This document shows positions 44,219 to 52,164 of a stretch of DNA of 64,000 nt, in pieces. Under the pieces are notes generated by a model. The model searched no databases. It saw only the letters and a list, made by a program, of their open reading frames with translations, and was not told where the DNA came from. This stretch comes from Halorussus caseinilyticus (lineage in GTDB: Archaea > Halobacteriota > Halobacteria > Halobacteriales > Haladaptataceae), in assembly GCF_029338395.1 (NCBI RefSeq), contig NZ_CP119810.1, positions 310,001-374,000 on the forward strand, written 5' to 3'. A program made the position numbers and the translations under genes. Each line of letters opens with the position of its first letter. The stretch's first letter is position 1.

Positions 44219-45355
44219 ATGCGTTCGTTTCGAGACGTGGTGGACGACCCCGAATCGGCGTACTTCGTCGCGGAAGCGGGAGTCAACCACAACGGGGAGG
44301 TGGAGATGGCCGAACGACTGGTCGAGGTGGCCGCCGAGAGCGGGGCCGACGCCGTGAAGTTCCAGACGTTCGCGGCCGACAGGTTGGTGACCGAGAGCGC
44401 GCCGAAGGCCGACTATCAGGACGAGACCACCGACGACCGGTCCCAGTACGAGATGCTGGAGAACTACGAACTGTCGCGGGCCGACCACGAACACCTGCAG
44501 GACTACTGCGACGACCGCGGGATTACGTTCCTCTCGACGCCGTTCGACGCCCGGAGCGCCGACCTGCTGGCCGACCTCGGAGTGCCGGTGTTCAAAATCG
44601 GGTCGGGCGAACTCGACAACTACCCCCTACTCGAACACGTCGCCGAGTTCGACACGCCGATGGTCGTGAGTACCGGGATGGGGACCTTGGACGAGGTGCG
44701 CGAGGCGTTCGAGGCGATTCGGTCGGCGAACCCGGACGTGCCGCTGGTCTTTCTCCACTGCACGTCGGCGTACCCGACCGAGATGGCCGACGCCAACCTG
44801 CGGGCGATGGGGACGATGGACGAGGAACTCCCGGTGCCGGTGGGCTACTCAGACCACACCACGGCCCCCGAGACGCCCGCCTTCGCGGTCGCGGCGGGCG
44901 CGACTGTCGTGGAGAAGCACTTCACGCTGAGCAAGCGCCTTCCGGGTCCGGACCACCGGGCGTCGCTGGAACCCGACGAACTCGACCGGGCGGTGTCGCT
45001 GGTCCGGGAGGCGGCCACCGCGATGGGGAGTCCCGAGAAGGTCCCGACCGACGAGGAACGAGAGAACCGGTCGGTCATCCGAAAGAGCCTCCACGCCGCC
45101 GAGCGCGTCGAATCGGGCGAGTCGCTGACCCGCGAGAACGTCGCCGTCACCCGGCCCGCGGACGGGGTGGCCCCGCGACACTACGAGGCGGTCGTCGGCG
45201 GGCGCGCGCGCGAGACCTTAGACCCCGGCGAGGCGATTACCGCCGACGCGGTGGACGTTGAGGTGGACGCCGAGGGAGACCCCGAGATGGAGACGCGGGC
45301 GGACGGTCCCCCGGCGAGCGAGACGGCCGAGAGCGGGGGTGAGCGGAGTGAGTAG
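44219..45355 (+). CDS. neuB: Nonulosonic acid synthase (NeuB/LegI/PseI family)
   Basis: A 378-residue enzyme that condenses phosphoenolpyruvate with a six-carbon amino sugar to give a nine-carbon sialic-acid-like sugar. The TIM barrel begins FVAEAGVNHNGEVEMAERLVE. Active-site features are ADAVKFQTF, KIGSGELDN, STGMGTLDEV and VVEKHFTLSK. A C-terminal SAF/antifreeze-like lid domain (about residues 285-350) is present, as in true NeuB. The final 25 residues are an acidic tail. First gene of an operon with PIG-L (overlapping) and neuC. Whether the product is sialic, legionaminic or pseudaminic acid cannot be read directly. Confidence 0.92.
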   Translation: MRSFRDVVDDPESAYFVAEAGVNHNGEVEMAERLVEVAAESGADAVKFQTFAADRLVTESAPKADYQDETTDDRSQYEMLENYELSRADHEHLQDYCDDRGITFLSTPFDARSADLLADLGVPVFKIGSGELDNYPLLEHVAEFDTPMVVSTGMGTLDEVREAFEAIRSANPDVPLVFLHCTSAYPTEMADANLRAMGTMDEELPVPVGYSDHTTAPETPAFAVAAGATVVEKHFTLSKRLPGPDHRASLEPDELDRAVSLVREAATAMGSPEKVPTDEERENRSVIRKSLHAAERVESGESLTRENVAVTRPADGVAPRHYEAVVGGRARETLDPGEAITADAVDVEVDAEGDPEMETRADGPPASETAESGGERSE

Positions 45356-46031
45356 CGCGGGCGAGCGGACCGTCCTCGCGGTGGCGGCCCATCCGGACGA
45401 CGAGGTGCTTGGCGCTGGCGGGACGCTCTCGAAGCACGCCGACGCGGGCCACGAGGTTCACGTCCTCGTCGTGACCGAGGGCGCGACCCAGCAGTACGAC
45501 GACGAGTCGCTGGTGGCCCAGAAGCGCCGGGAGACCGAGGCCTGTGCCCGCCGACTCGGGGTCTCGGAGGTCCACTTCGGCGACCTTCCGGACATGCGTC
45601 TGGACGACGTACCACACGTCGAGGTCAACGCCGTCGTGGAGGAGGCAGTCGAGCAGTACCGGCCCGAAGTCGTCTACACCCACTCCGACCGGGAGGTCAA
45701 CGCCGACCACCGCGCGCTCTACGACTCGACGCTGGTGGCGACCCGGCCGGGGTCTGGCGTCGAGCGAGTGCTGGCCTACGAGGTGCCGTCTTCGACCGAC
45801 TGGACCGGCGGGGACCGACCCCAGTTCGCACCGAACGTCTACGTCGATGTTTCGGACCACCTCGACGCCAAAGTCGAGGCGTTCGCCGAGTACGAGTCCG
45901 AAACCCGCGAGTTTCCGCACCCGCGCTCGGCCGAGAGCCTGCGCGCTCGCGCCCGGACGCGAGGGGCCGCCGCGGGCGTCGAGGCGGCCGAGGCGTTCAG
46001 CCTCGTCAGGGAGGTGCGCGAGTCGGTATGA
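45348..46031 (+). CDS. PIG-L family N-deacetylase
   Basis: A 227-residue LmbE/PIG-L zinc deacetylase. The metal motif AHPDDE lies near the N-terminus, and VYTHSDREVNADH supplies the second-site His residues. Family members remove N-acetyl groups from GlcNAc derivatives (GlcNAc-PI, bacillithiol and mycothiol precursors) or act on sugar nucleotides. Placed between neuB and neuC, with overlaps on both sides (start inside the neuB end, ATGA with neuC), it very likely acts on a pathway intermediate, exposing an amine that could then be formylated. The start GTG 45348 is the best of two close GTG codons. Confidence 0.85.
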   Translation: MSSAGERTVLAVAAHPDDEVLGAGGTLSKHADAGHEVHVLVVTEGATQQYDDESLVAQKRRETEACARRLGVSEVHFGDLPDMRLDDVPHVEVNAVVEEAVEQYRPEVVYTHSDREVNADHRALYDSTLVATRPGSGVERVLAYEVPSSTDWTGGDRPQFAPNVYVDVSDHLDAKVEAFAEYESETREFPHPRSAESLRARARTRGAAAGVEAAEAFSLVREVRESV

Positions 46032-47257
46032 CGGGGGAGAGAGGCGACGCGACGAGGCGCGGTGACGACGCCGACACCGGCGGTTCGGGGGCCGACGACG
46101 GCGACGAGCGAGTCGTCGCCGTCGTCACCGGGACTCGGGCGGAGTACGGTCTGCTCCAGTCCTCGATGGCGGCGATACGCGACACCGAGGGGGTGGCGCT
46201 CCGAACCGTCGCCACCGGGATGCACCTCTCGCCCGAACACGGCAACACCGTCGAGGAGATTCGGGCCGACGGCTTCGACGTGACCGAGACGGTCCACACG
46301 CTGGTCGCGGGCGACACGGGTCTCTCGATGGCGAAGTCGCTCGGTCTCGGCACCGAGGGGGTGGCCGAGGCGCTGGGGAGCATCGACCCCGACGTGGTGC
46401 TGGTCCTCGGGGACCGCGACGAGGCGCTGGCGGCGGGTCTCGCGGCGGCGCACATGAACGTCCCCGTCGCGCACGTCCACGGCGGCGACTCGATGCACGG
46501 CGCGATAATCGACGACAGCATCAGGCACGCCCTCACGAAGTTCGCTCACCTCCACTTCCCCGTCTCGGAGAAGAGCGCCGAGCGCGTGCGCAACCTCGGC
46601 GAGGAGGAGTGGCGCGTCACCACGGTCGGCGCGCCGGGTCTCGACGCGGTGCTGGACGGCGAGTACGCCGACCCCGAGTCGGTGGTCTCGAAGTACGGTC
46701 TCGACGCGGACGGACCGCTCGCGCTCGTGGTCCAGCATCCGGTCACGACGATGCCCGACGCGGCGGGCGACCAGATGCGGGCCACGCTGGAGGCCGTCAC
46801 CGACGCGGGCGCTCGCCCGGTCGTGGTCTACCCCAACTCCGACGCGGGCGGCCGCCGGATGATAGCCGTCATCGACGAGTTCGCGGCCGAGCGCGGCATC
46901 CGGACGTTCGATAGCCTCCCGCGCGCGGACTACCTCGGCCTGATGGCCGCCGCGGACGCGATGGTCGGCAACTCCAGTAGCGGCGTCATCGAAGCGCCGT
47001 CGTTCGACCTGCCCGTCGTGGACGTGGGACCGCGACAGGAGGGCCGCGAGCGCGCGGACAACACGATTTCGGTGCCACACGACCGCGAGCGGATACGCGA
47101 GGCCGTCGAGCGCGCGCTGACCGACGAGTCGGTCCGACGGCGCGCCGCCGAGTGCGAAAACCCCTACGACTACGGCGGGGCGGGCGAGCGCATCGCCGAG
47201 CGTCTGGCGTCGGTCGAACTCGGCGAGAACCTGCTCCGGAAGCGACTGGCGTTTTGA
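46028..47257 (+). CDS. neuC: Hydrolysing UDP-GlcNAc-type 2-epimerase (NeuC/LegG-like)
   Basis: A 409-residue GT-B-fold epimerase that releases UDP while inverting C2, giving the ManNAc-type substrate of NeuB. Conserved: VTGTRAEYGLL (about 33-43), LVLGDRDEAL, VAHVHGGDSMHGAIIDDSIRHALTK, LALVVQHPVTT and NSSSGVIEAPSF. The first 30 residues are a low-complexity charged extension. ATG overlaps the PIG-L stop (ATGA). Together with neuB it marks a nonulosonic acid pathway. Confidence 0.9.
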   Translation: MTGERGDATRRGDDADTGGSGADDGDERVVAVVTGTRAEYGLLQSSMAAIRDTEGVALRTVATGMHLSPEHGNTVEEIRADGFDVTETVHTLVAGDTGLSMAKSLGLGTEGVAEALGSIDPDVVLVLGDRDEALAAGLAAAHMNVPVAHVHGGDSMHGAIIDDSIRHALTKFAHLHFPVSEKSAERVRNLGEEEWRVTTVGAPGLDAVLDGEYADPESVVSKYGLDADGPLALVVQHPVTTMPDAAGDQMRATLEAVTDAGARPVVVYPNSDAGGRRMIAVIDEFAAERGIRTFDSLPRADYLGLMAAADAMVGNSSSGVIEAPSFDLPVVDVGPRQEGRERADNTISVPHDRERIREAVERALTDESVRRRAAECENPYDYGGAGERIAERLASVELGENLLRKRLAF

Positions 47258-47261
47258 GGGT

Positions 47262-47403
47262 AGAGAAAGAGAAATGTTTCTTTAAAGTATGTATTTCGTT
47301 CTTTACTGATTAGAAATCATTCTTTCAGAAAGAAACGCTTGGCTGGTCGGCCACCGTGGGGTAAAGCCCGCCCGGTCGCGGCTACAGGCCGCGACCGGGC
47401 GGG
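47262..47403 (+). terminator. AT-rich island plus hairpin after neuC
   Basis: AT-rich at about 47262-47335, then arms 47367-47382 and 47388-47403 (16 nt, loop TACAG) followed by a T-rich run. It sits 110 nt after the neuC stop and ahead of the methyltransferase gene. Hairpin followed by T residues would fit an intrinsic-type terminator; the role is inferred. Confidence 0.45.
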
Positions 47404-47547
47404 GCTTTCTGAGACTTCTTTTCGGCGGTTTCCGCGATTTCCGTCTCCTTCGGCGTCGTCTGCGTCGGAATGCCCGCGACGACCGCTGAGACGGACGACC
47501 CGAAGCCCGCCCGAACGTAGAAACCTTCGAAGATTGAAGGGAGTGCC

Positions 47548-48414
47548 ATGCGGATACCGACGACCGAGGACTTCGCCGAACTCGAATCGTGGGGGTTGGT
47601 CGAGGACCCGATGGCCGCCATCGCGGACTACTCCGACGAGCGAGCGGAGCGCCGGTGGGACAACGACCGGCACTGCCGCGCCCACCGCGAACACGCCGAG
47701 AACCAGTCCGAGGAGTTCCTCGCCGACGCCCAAGCCTACTACCGGTCGATGGACAGACCCATCGACCGGCGGAAGTGGGCGTTCCTCAAGCGCCGGAAGG
47801 CGTGGTTCCACCCGCCGGTCGAGTGGGGTCGGTTCGCGGCCACCGACGCCTCGCGGATTCTGGACCTCGGGTGCGGCGACGGCGACGTGACCCAGCGAGT
47901 CGCCGAGTTCGTCGCGGGGCGATGGACCCAGACGGGGTACGACGGCGCGCCGATGGAAATCGTCGGCGTGGACCTCAACGAGTCGCGCGTCCGGAACGCC
48001 CGGAAACTCGCCGAGTCACCCCACGAGAAGATTACCCTGACCTTCGAACAGGCCGACGCGACCGACCGACTCGACTACGGCGAGGACTTCTTCGACTACG
48101 CCCTGCTCAATGGCGTCTTCGAGGTGCTGGACGACGAGAACTTCGAGGCGGTCCGCGACGAGGTGAGTCGCGTCACCGCCATCGGACTCTACGTCCGGGA
48201 CCTGCTGGACGACTACGAGGGCCTGCACCCGAGACCCGACCTGCCAGACTCGCTCGCCGACCGCGGATTCGAGACCGTCGCGCGCCACAAAATCTTCGAG
48301 GAACCGTTCGCCGAGGAGGGGACGACCGACCCCCTCGCCGTCTGGCCGATGAACGTCCATCAGGTCCTGTTCGCCGAGGCGAGCGACGTGTCGTCGCTCG
48401 CCGACCGGTACTGA
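47548..48414 (+). CDS. Class I SAM-dependent methyltransferase
   Basis: A 288-residue soluble protein. A helical N-terminal region of about 100 residues is followed by the SAM-binding motif ILDLGCGDGDVTQRVAEF (about 109-126), the Asp-containing VGVDLNESRVRNA strand and the motif IV region FFDYALLNGVFEVL. It probably methylates a sugar or lipid intermediate of the glycan locus (position) but could be unrelated; the hairpin upstream separates it from neuC. No further domain is seen. Confidence 0.82.
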   Translation: MRIPTTEDFAELESWGLVEDPMAAIADYSDERAERRWDNDRHCRAHREHAENQSEEFLADAQAYYRSMDRPIDRRKWAFLKRRKAWFHPPVEWGRFAATDASRILDLGCGDGDVTQRVAEFVAGRWTQTGYDGAPMEIVGVDLNESRVRNARKLAESPHEKITLTFEQADATDRLDYGEDFFDYALLNGVFEVLDDENFEAVRDEVSRVTAIGLYVRDLLDDYEGLHPRPDLPDSLADRGFETVARHKIFEEPFAEEGTTDPLAVWPMNVHQVLFAEASDVSSLADRY

Positions 48415-48421
48415 CCGCGCT

Positions 48422-48454
48422 GTCGCCGACCGCCCGAGTCGGGCGGTCGGCGAC
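48422..48454. terminator. Palindrome between convergent genes
   Basis: Arms 48422-48436 and 48440-48454 (15 nt, loop AGT) between the methyltransferase stop and the DUF1616 stop. Confidence 0.5.
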
Positions 48455-48469
48455 GGCGCTACCGAACTG

Positions 48470-49528
48470 TCACCGACTCCGATTCCCCGCTCCCTCGCGG
48501 GTGACGTTTACCCAGAGGTTGGTCTCCTCGTACGCGCTGGCCGCGCGCGGTTCCGCGGGCGCGGAACCGCGATAGAGCAAGTACTGGAGCCGGAGGCTCG
48601 GTCCGGTCATCGTCGGTTCGACGGTGTGGCGGTGGTGCCACGTCTCGTTCGGGCCGAGGACGACCCGGAATCGGTGGAGGTCCCGGCGCTCCACGACGCG
48701 CGAGTCGTTCGGCCCGCCCGCGACTCGCTGGAGTTCCACGACGACGGTGTAGTTGGTCCGCTCGCCCTCGCGGTTCGTGACGCCGACGGTCAGGGGCTTG
48801 CCCTCGCCGCGGGCGAACTCGGTCGGGTAGTCGTCGGCGACGAGTCGGCCGTCGTCGGCCTCCGAGAGCAGGTAGAACTCGGTGTACTGCTGGCTCGGTT
48901 TCGGCGACGTGACCGCGTACCCGACGCTCCCGAGCGCCAGCACTAGCGACACCGCGAGCGCGACGTTCAGCGCCCGGTCGGTCCGAGTCTCGCCCCCGAG
49001 TAGTCCGGCCCGCGCCTCGGCGTACCACTCCCGGTACGGGACGCGAAACCGACGCTCCGGCGGGAGGTTCCACCGGCGAACCGCGGCGAACACCGACGCG
49101 GCGGCCGTGAACGCGCCCACCGAGACTACGACCGGCACGAGTCGGATGCCGAACGGTGTGAAGTTGAGCGCCACGCCGACGAGCGGAACGACCACGAGAC
49201 TCAGACCGACCGAGAGCGCGAGGCGCTCCCACCCGCCGACGCTCCCGCGCCGGAGTCGCCGGAAAACGTCGTCGTCCCGCGGCGCGTCCTCGGAGAGGTC
49301 GGCACCCGTTTCGGCGCGCTCCGGAAACAGCGCGGCCGCGAGCGCGTACCCCGGCGCGAGGAACGCGAACGCGAGTCCGAGACCGGCCCGGCCCGGCGAC
49401 TCCGAGACCACCGGCAGGAAGACGGCGAGACAGGCCGCCGCGTCGAGCGCCAGCACCGCCGCGAGGTCCGCGGGGAGGCGTCGGACCGGGCCGGGAACCA
49501 TCAACCGGAGGGTCCGGGCGTCGAGCAT
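48470..49528 (-). CDS. DUF1616 membrane protein
   Basis: A 352-residue protein with four to five N-terminal helices (about residues 20-175) and the DUF1616 pattern FAFLAPGYALAAALFPER and ERLALSVGLSLVVVPLVGVALN. A further helix (about 205-225) leads to an extracytoplasmic domain with TEFYLLSEADDG and WHHRHTVEP. DUF1616 proteins occur in archaeal surface or glycan loci; function unknown. The ATG shares one base with the stop of the DUF4129 gene upstream (TGATG), so the two are cotranscribed. Confidence 0.85.
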   Translation of the reverse strand: MLDARTLRLMVPGPVRRLPADLAAVLALDAAACLAVFLPVVSESPGRAGLGLAFAFLAPGYALAAALFPERAETGADLSEDAPRDDDVFRRLRRGSVGGWERLALSVGLSLVVVPLVGVALNFTPFGIRLVPVVVSVGAFTAAASVFAAVRRWNLPPERRFRVPYREWYAEARAGLLGGETRTDRALNVALAVSLVLALGSVGYAVTSPKPSQQYTEFYLLSEADDGRLVADDYPTEFARGEGKPLTVGVTNREGERTNYTVVVELQRVAGGPNDSRVVERRDLHRFRVVLGPNETWHHRHTVEPTMTGPSLRLQYLLYRGSAPAEPRAASAYEETNLWVNVTREGAGNRSR

Positions 49529-51747
49529 CAGTCCGCTCCCCTCGCCGTCGCGTCGGCGTCTATCTCGCTCTCTTCGACCAGCGACGACCCGGCCCGGAGC
49601 GCGTCCGCCGCCGTCTCGGTCGGGAGTCGGTGCGACGAGAACTGGGCGCGCTCGTAGGCCTGCGTGACCTCTCGAAGGTCGTCGAGTCGGTCCTCGGGGA
49701 GTCCGGCGTCACGACAGCGAGCGTAGAGTTCGACGTGAGTGACGGCGGGGTCGGTCTCGATTTCGACCGCGAGTCGGCGACGGACTGCGGCGTACACCGT
49801 GCTGGCGGCCGACTCGGGGTCCCCGCGGTCGAGTCGCTGGCGGGCCAGCGCCAAGAGGTGAGTCCGAGACGCGCCCGAGGTTTCGTCGGGGAACCGACCG
49901 CCGGAGTCGGCGAACTCGCCGACTCCAGCGTCGAGTTCGGTGGGAGTCGGCCCACTCTCGGCCCCCTCGTCGCGGGTCGGCCGGAACCGACCGACGGCGA
50001 GGTACGCGGCCACCGCGATTCCCGACCCGGCGAGCAGGAGCGCCCACCACGGCGCGGTCACGGCGGCCAGAACCGCGGTTTCGAGGACCGACTCCGGACC
50101 GCCCGACGGCGGGAACCCGATTCGCTCGCTGGCCCGCGCCGGGGTCAGGCCGCGGTTCCCGTCGAAGGTCGCGTTCGCGGTCACGTTCCCGTCTCGCCGG
50201 GCGGACTTCGGGACCGAAATCGTCGCGCGGTACCGGCCCGCGTCGTCCGTCTCGACCACCGCGAGCACCGCGCCGCCGACTCGGACGTGGACCGCGCGGT
50301 CCGAAAGCGGGTCCCCGTCGTCGGCGGTGAGTCTGCCGGTCGCCCGGAGCGTCGTCCCGTCGCGCGAGGCGTCGAGCGAGAGCGAGGTTCCGACGCGTTC
50401 GACCGGGACCGTCGCCGTGGCGTTTCCGGACGACAGCGCCGCGTCTCCGAGCGGAAGCGAGACTTCGAGTTCCGTCCGATTTTCGGCAGGGGTTCCGGGG
50501 AACCGGCCAGCGAGGGCGAACGTGCCGTTCTCGGCGGTGGTGGCGTTCCCGACGAACTCGTCGCTCGCGGTGAGTCGGACCGGCGCGTCCGCGACCGGAG
50601 TGCCATCGACGGTGACGGTACCCCGGACGCGAAGGGTTCGGTTGTAGGCGGCGCGGTCGGGGGTCGCCGCGAGTCTGACGGTCGGGTCGGCCTGCCGGAC
50701 GCTCACGGGGACCGAGGCGTTCGAGGTCCGGTAGAGCGAGCGACTCTCGGGGACGAACCGGACCGAGACGAACGAGGCGTTCGACGCGAGCGCGGTGGGT
50801 CGGTAGGTGAGTCGGAACCCGCCGGTCGCGTTCGTGGTGGCGGTGAGGTTGGTCGCGCCGACGCGGAACGTCGCGGTCCGGTTCGCGAGCGGCGTCCCGT
50901 TCGCGGCCCGGAGTCGCCCGGTGACGGCCAGCGGGTCGGCGAACGAGACGGTCCGGTCGGTCGCCGCCGCGGTCAACTCGGTCCGGACGAACGACTCGCG
51001 TTCGACTTCGCGCTGGCGGGCGGTGACGTTGGCCGACCGCTCGCGGACGACGCGGCGGCTTTCGGTGAGGTCGGCGTCGGTCTGGTTCGCGGCCGCCCGG
51101 AGGCTACCGCCCAGTGCGTTCCCGCGGCGCTGGACTCGCTCGGCGTGGCGGCGGAGTTCGCGGGCGAATCGGCGCGCGCGGACCTCGCTCCCGTTCTCGC
51201 GGGCGGTCCGGTAGCGGTCGTAGGTCCGCTCGTATCGCTCGACGGCGGTCAGAAACGCCCGCTGTTTCCGCTGGGCGCGTTCGAGGGCTTGGGGGTCGGT
51301 CGGCCCGCCCTCCATCCGGTCGGCGATGTCGGCGTAGCGTTCGTACTCGTCGCTGTACTCGCCGCCGACGGCCTTCTTCGCGGCGGCATACTGGCCGTCG
51401 CTCAACTCGGCGGAACTCCGCTCGAAGCGCGACCCGAGTTGGCTCGCTAGCCACGCCTCCATGCTCCCGAGACTGTCGCTCTCCTCGACGTTCGCGGGGT
51501 TGACCTGTCCGGGCGTGGAGTTGTTTCGCTCGGACGCGGCGTCGTTCGCCGAGTCCGCGCCCGCCGAACGCGGGGCGTCGGCGAGGGCGGGCGAGTCGCC
51601 GGGACCCGGCGACTCGCCCGCCGGTTCGACACCCGACGAGTTCCCGACGATACCCCCGGCGAGCGTCCCGGTCACGAGGCTCGCGACGAGGACAGCGACC
51701 GCTACGCGGCGTGCTATCGCGGCGACTCGGGCGAGCGGGTCTCTCAT
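49528..51747 (-). CDS. Exported multi-domain protein with C-terminal DUF4129
   Basis: A 739-residue membrane-anchored surface protein. Signal or anchor helix at residues about 10-32, a disordered acidic stretch, then a helical region (about 90-250). Several beta-sandwich repeats follow (about 250-560) with Asn-x-Thr/Ser-rich loops likely to be glycosylated. A transmembrane helix (about 575-600, WWALLLAGSGIAVAAYLAVG) and a cytoplasmic DUF4129 domain (about 640-720, LYARCRDAGLPEDRLDDLREV) complete it. DUF4129 regularly accompanies MoxR ATPases and DUF58 proteins in haloarchaea, as here. ATG 51747 is preferred over a TTG at 51795. Confidence 0.82.
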   Translation of the reverse strand: MRDPLARVAAIARRVAVAVLVASLVTGTLAGGIVGNSSGVEPAGESPGPGDSPALADAPRSAGADSANDAASERNNSTPGQVNPANVEESDSLGSMEAWLASQLGSRFERSSAELSDGQYAAAKKAVGGEYSDEYERYADIADRMEGGPTDPQALERAQRKQRAFLTAVERYERTYDRYRTARENGSEVRARRFARELRRHAERVQRRGNALGGSLRAAANQTDADLTESRRVVRERSANVTARQREVERESFVRTELTAAATDRTVSFADPLAVTGRLRAANGTPLANRTATFRVGATNLTATTNATGGFRLTYRPTALASNASFVSVRFVPESRSLYRTSNASVPVSVRQADPTVRLAATPDRAAYNRTLRVRGTVTVDGTPVADAPVRLTASDEFVGNATTAENGTFALAGRFPGTPAENRTELEVSLPLGDAALSSGNATATVPVERVGTSLSLDASRDGTTLRATGRLTADDGDPLSDRAVHVRVGGAVLAVVETDDAGRYRATISVPKSARRDGNVTANATFDGNRGLTPARASERIGFPPSGGPESVLETAVLAAVTAPWWALLLAGSGIAVAAYLAVGRFRPTRDEGAESGPTPTELDAGVGEFADSGGRFPDETSGASRTHLLALARQRLDRGDPESAASTVYAAVRRRLAVEIETDPAVTHVELYARCRDAGLPEDRLDDLREVTQAYERAQFSSHRLPTETAADALRAGSSLVEESEIDADATARGAD

Positions 51748-52164
51748 GGGACAGTCTCCTCGCACTCCGAACGGACGAACGGGTCGCAGACGCAAAGATG
51801 AACTACGAGGGTTTTATTGAAGGTGACTGTTTTTCTCGCGCCCGAATCGCTCGGAGGGAATCGCGCGCCGTCGGATTCGGAGGACGGCGGCGGCTCGCGG
51901 CGCGCGACCGTGGTCGCGCGCCGCTCGCAACCTCTACGATAGAGAATTCTCCGTCATTGTGAAAGCAATAAATAGATTTCTCTAGGAAACGTATCTATTT
52001 CCCTGCTCCGGTTAGGCAGTGCTTTCCGCCCGCGGATGCTCGGTTCCACCGCTTCCGGTCGAACCCCACGACCGTCCTCGGTCGGGGCCTTCGAGACGCG
52101 CGGCGCTCTACGCTCCGAGACCGAAAAGCCGCCATTACCGCTCGAACGACCGGTATCTTCAAAG
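51748..52164. other. Divergent gap with palindrome and AT-rich island
   Basis: Hairpin arms 51897-51909 and 51912-51924, then AT-rich at about 51935-52000 (TTTCTCTAGGAAACGTATC). A GGGTTTTATTG box near 51808 (read leftward) is the likely promoter of the minus-strand gene. No gene is supported. Confidence 0.7.

Noticed and set aside
43186-45261. 691-codon plus-strand frame across formyltransferase 2 and neuB
   Set aside because: Crosses a divergent promoter and is out of frame with NeuB; no recognisable domain.
49630-51450. 606-codon antisense frame under the DUF4129 gene
   Set aside because: Typical GC-frame shadow; Arg/Gly-rich with no conserved motif.
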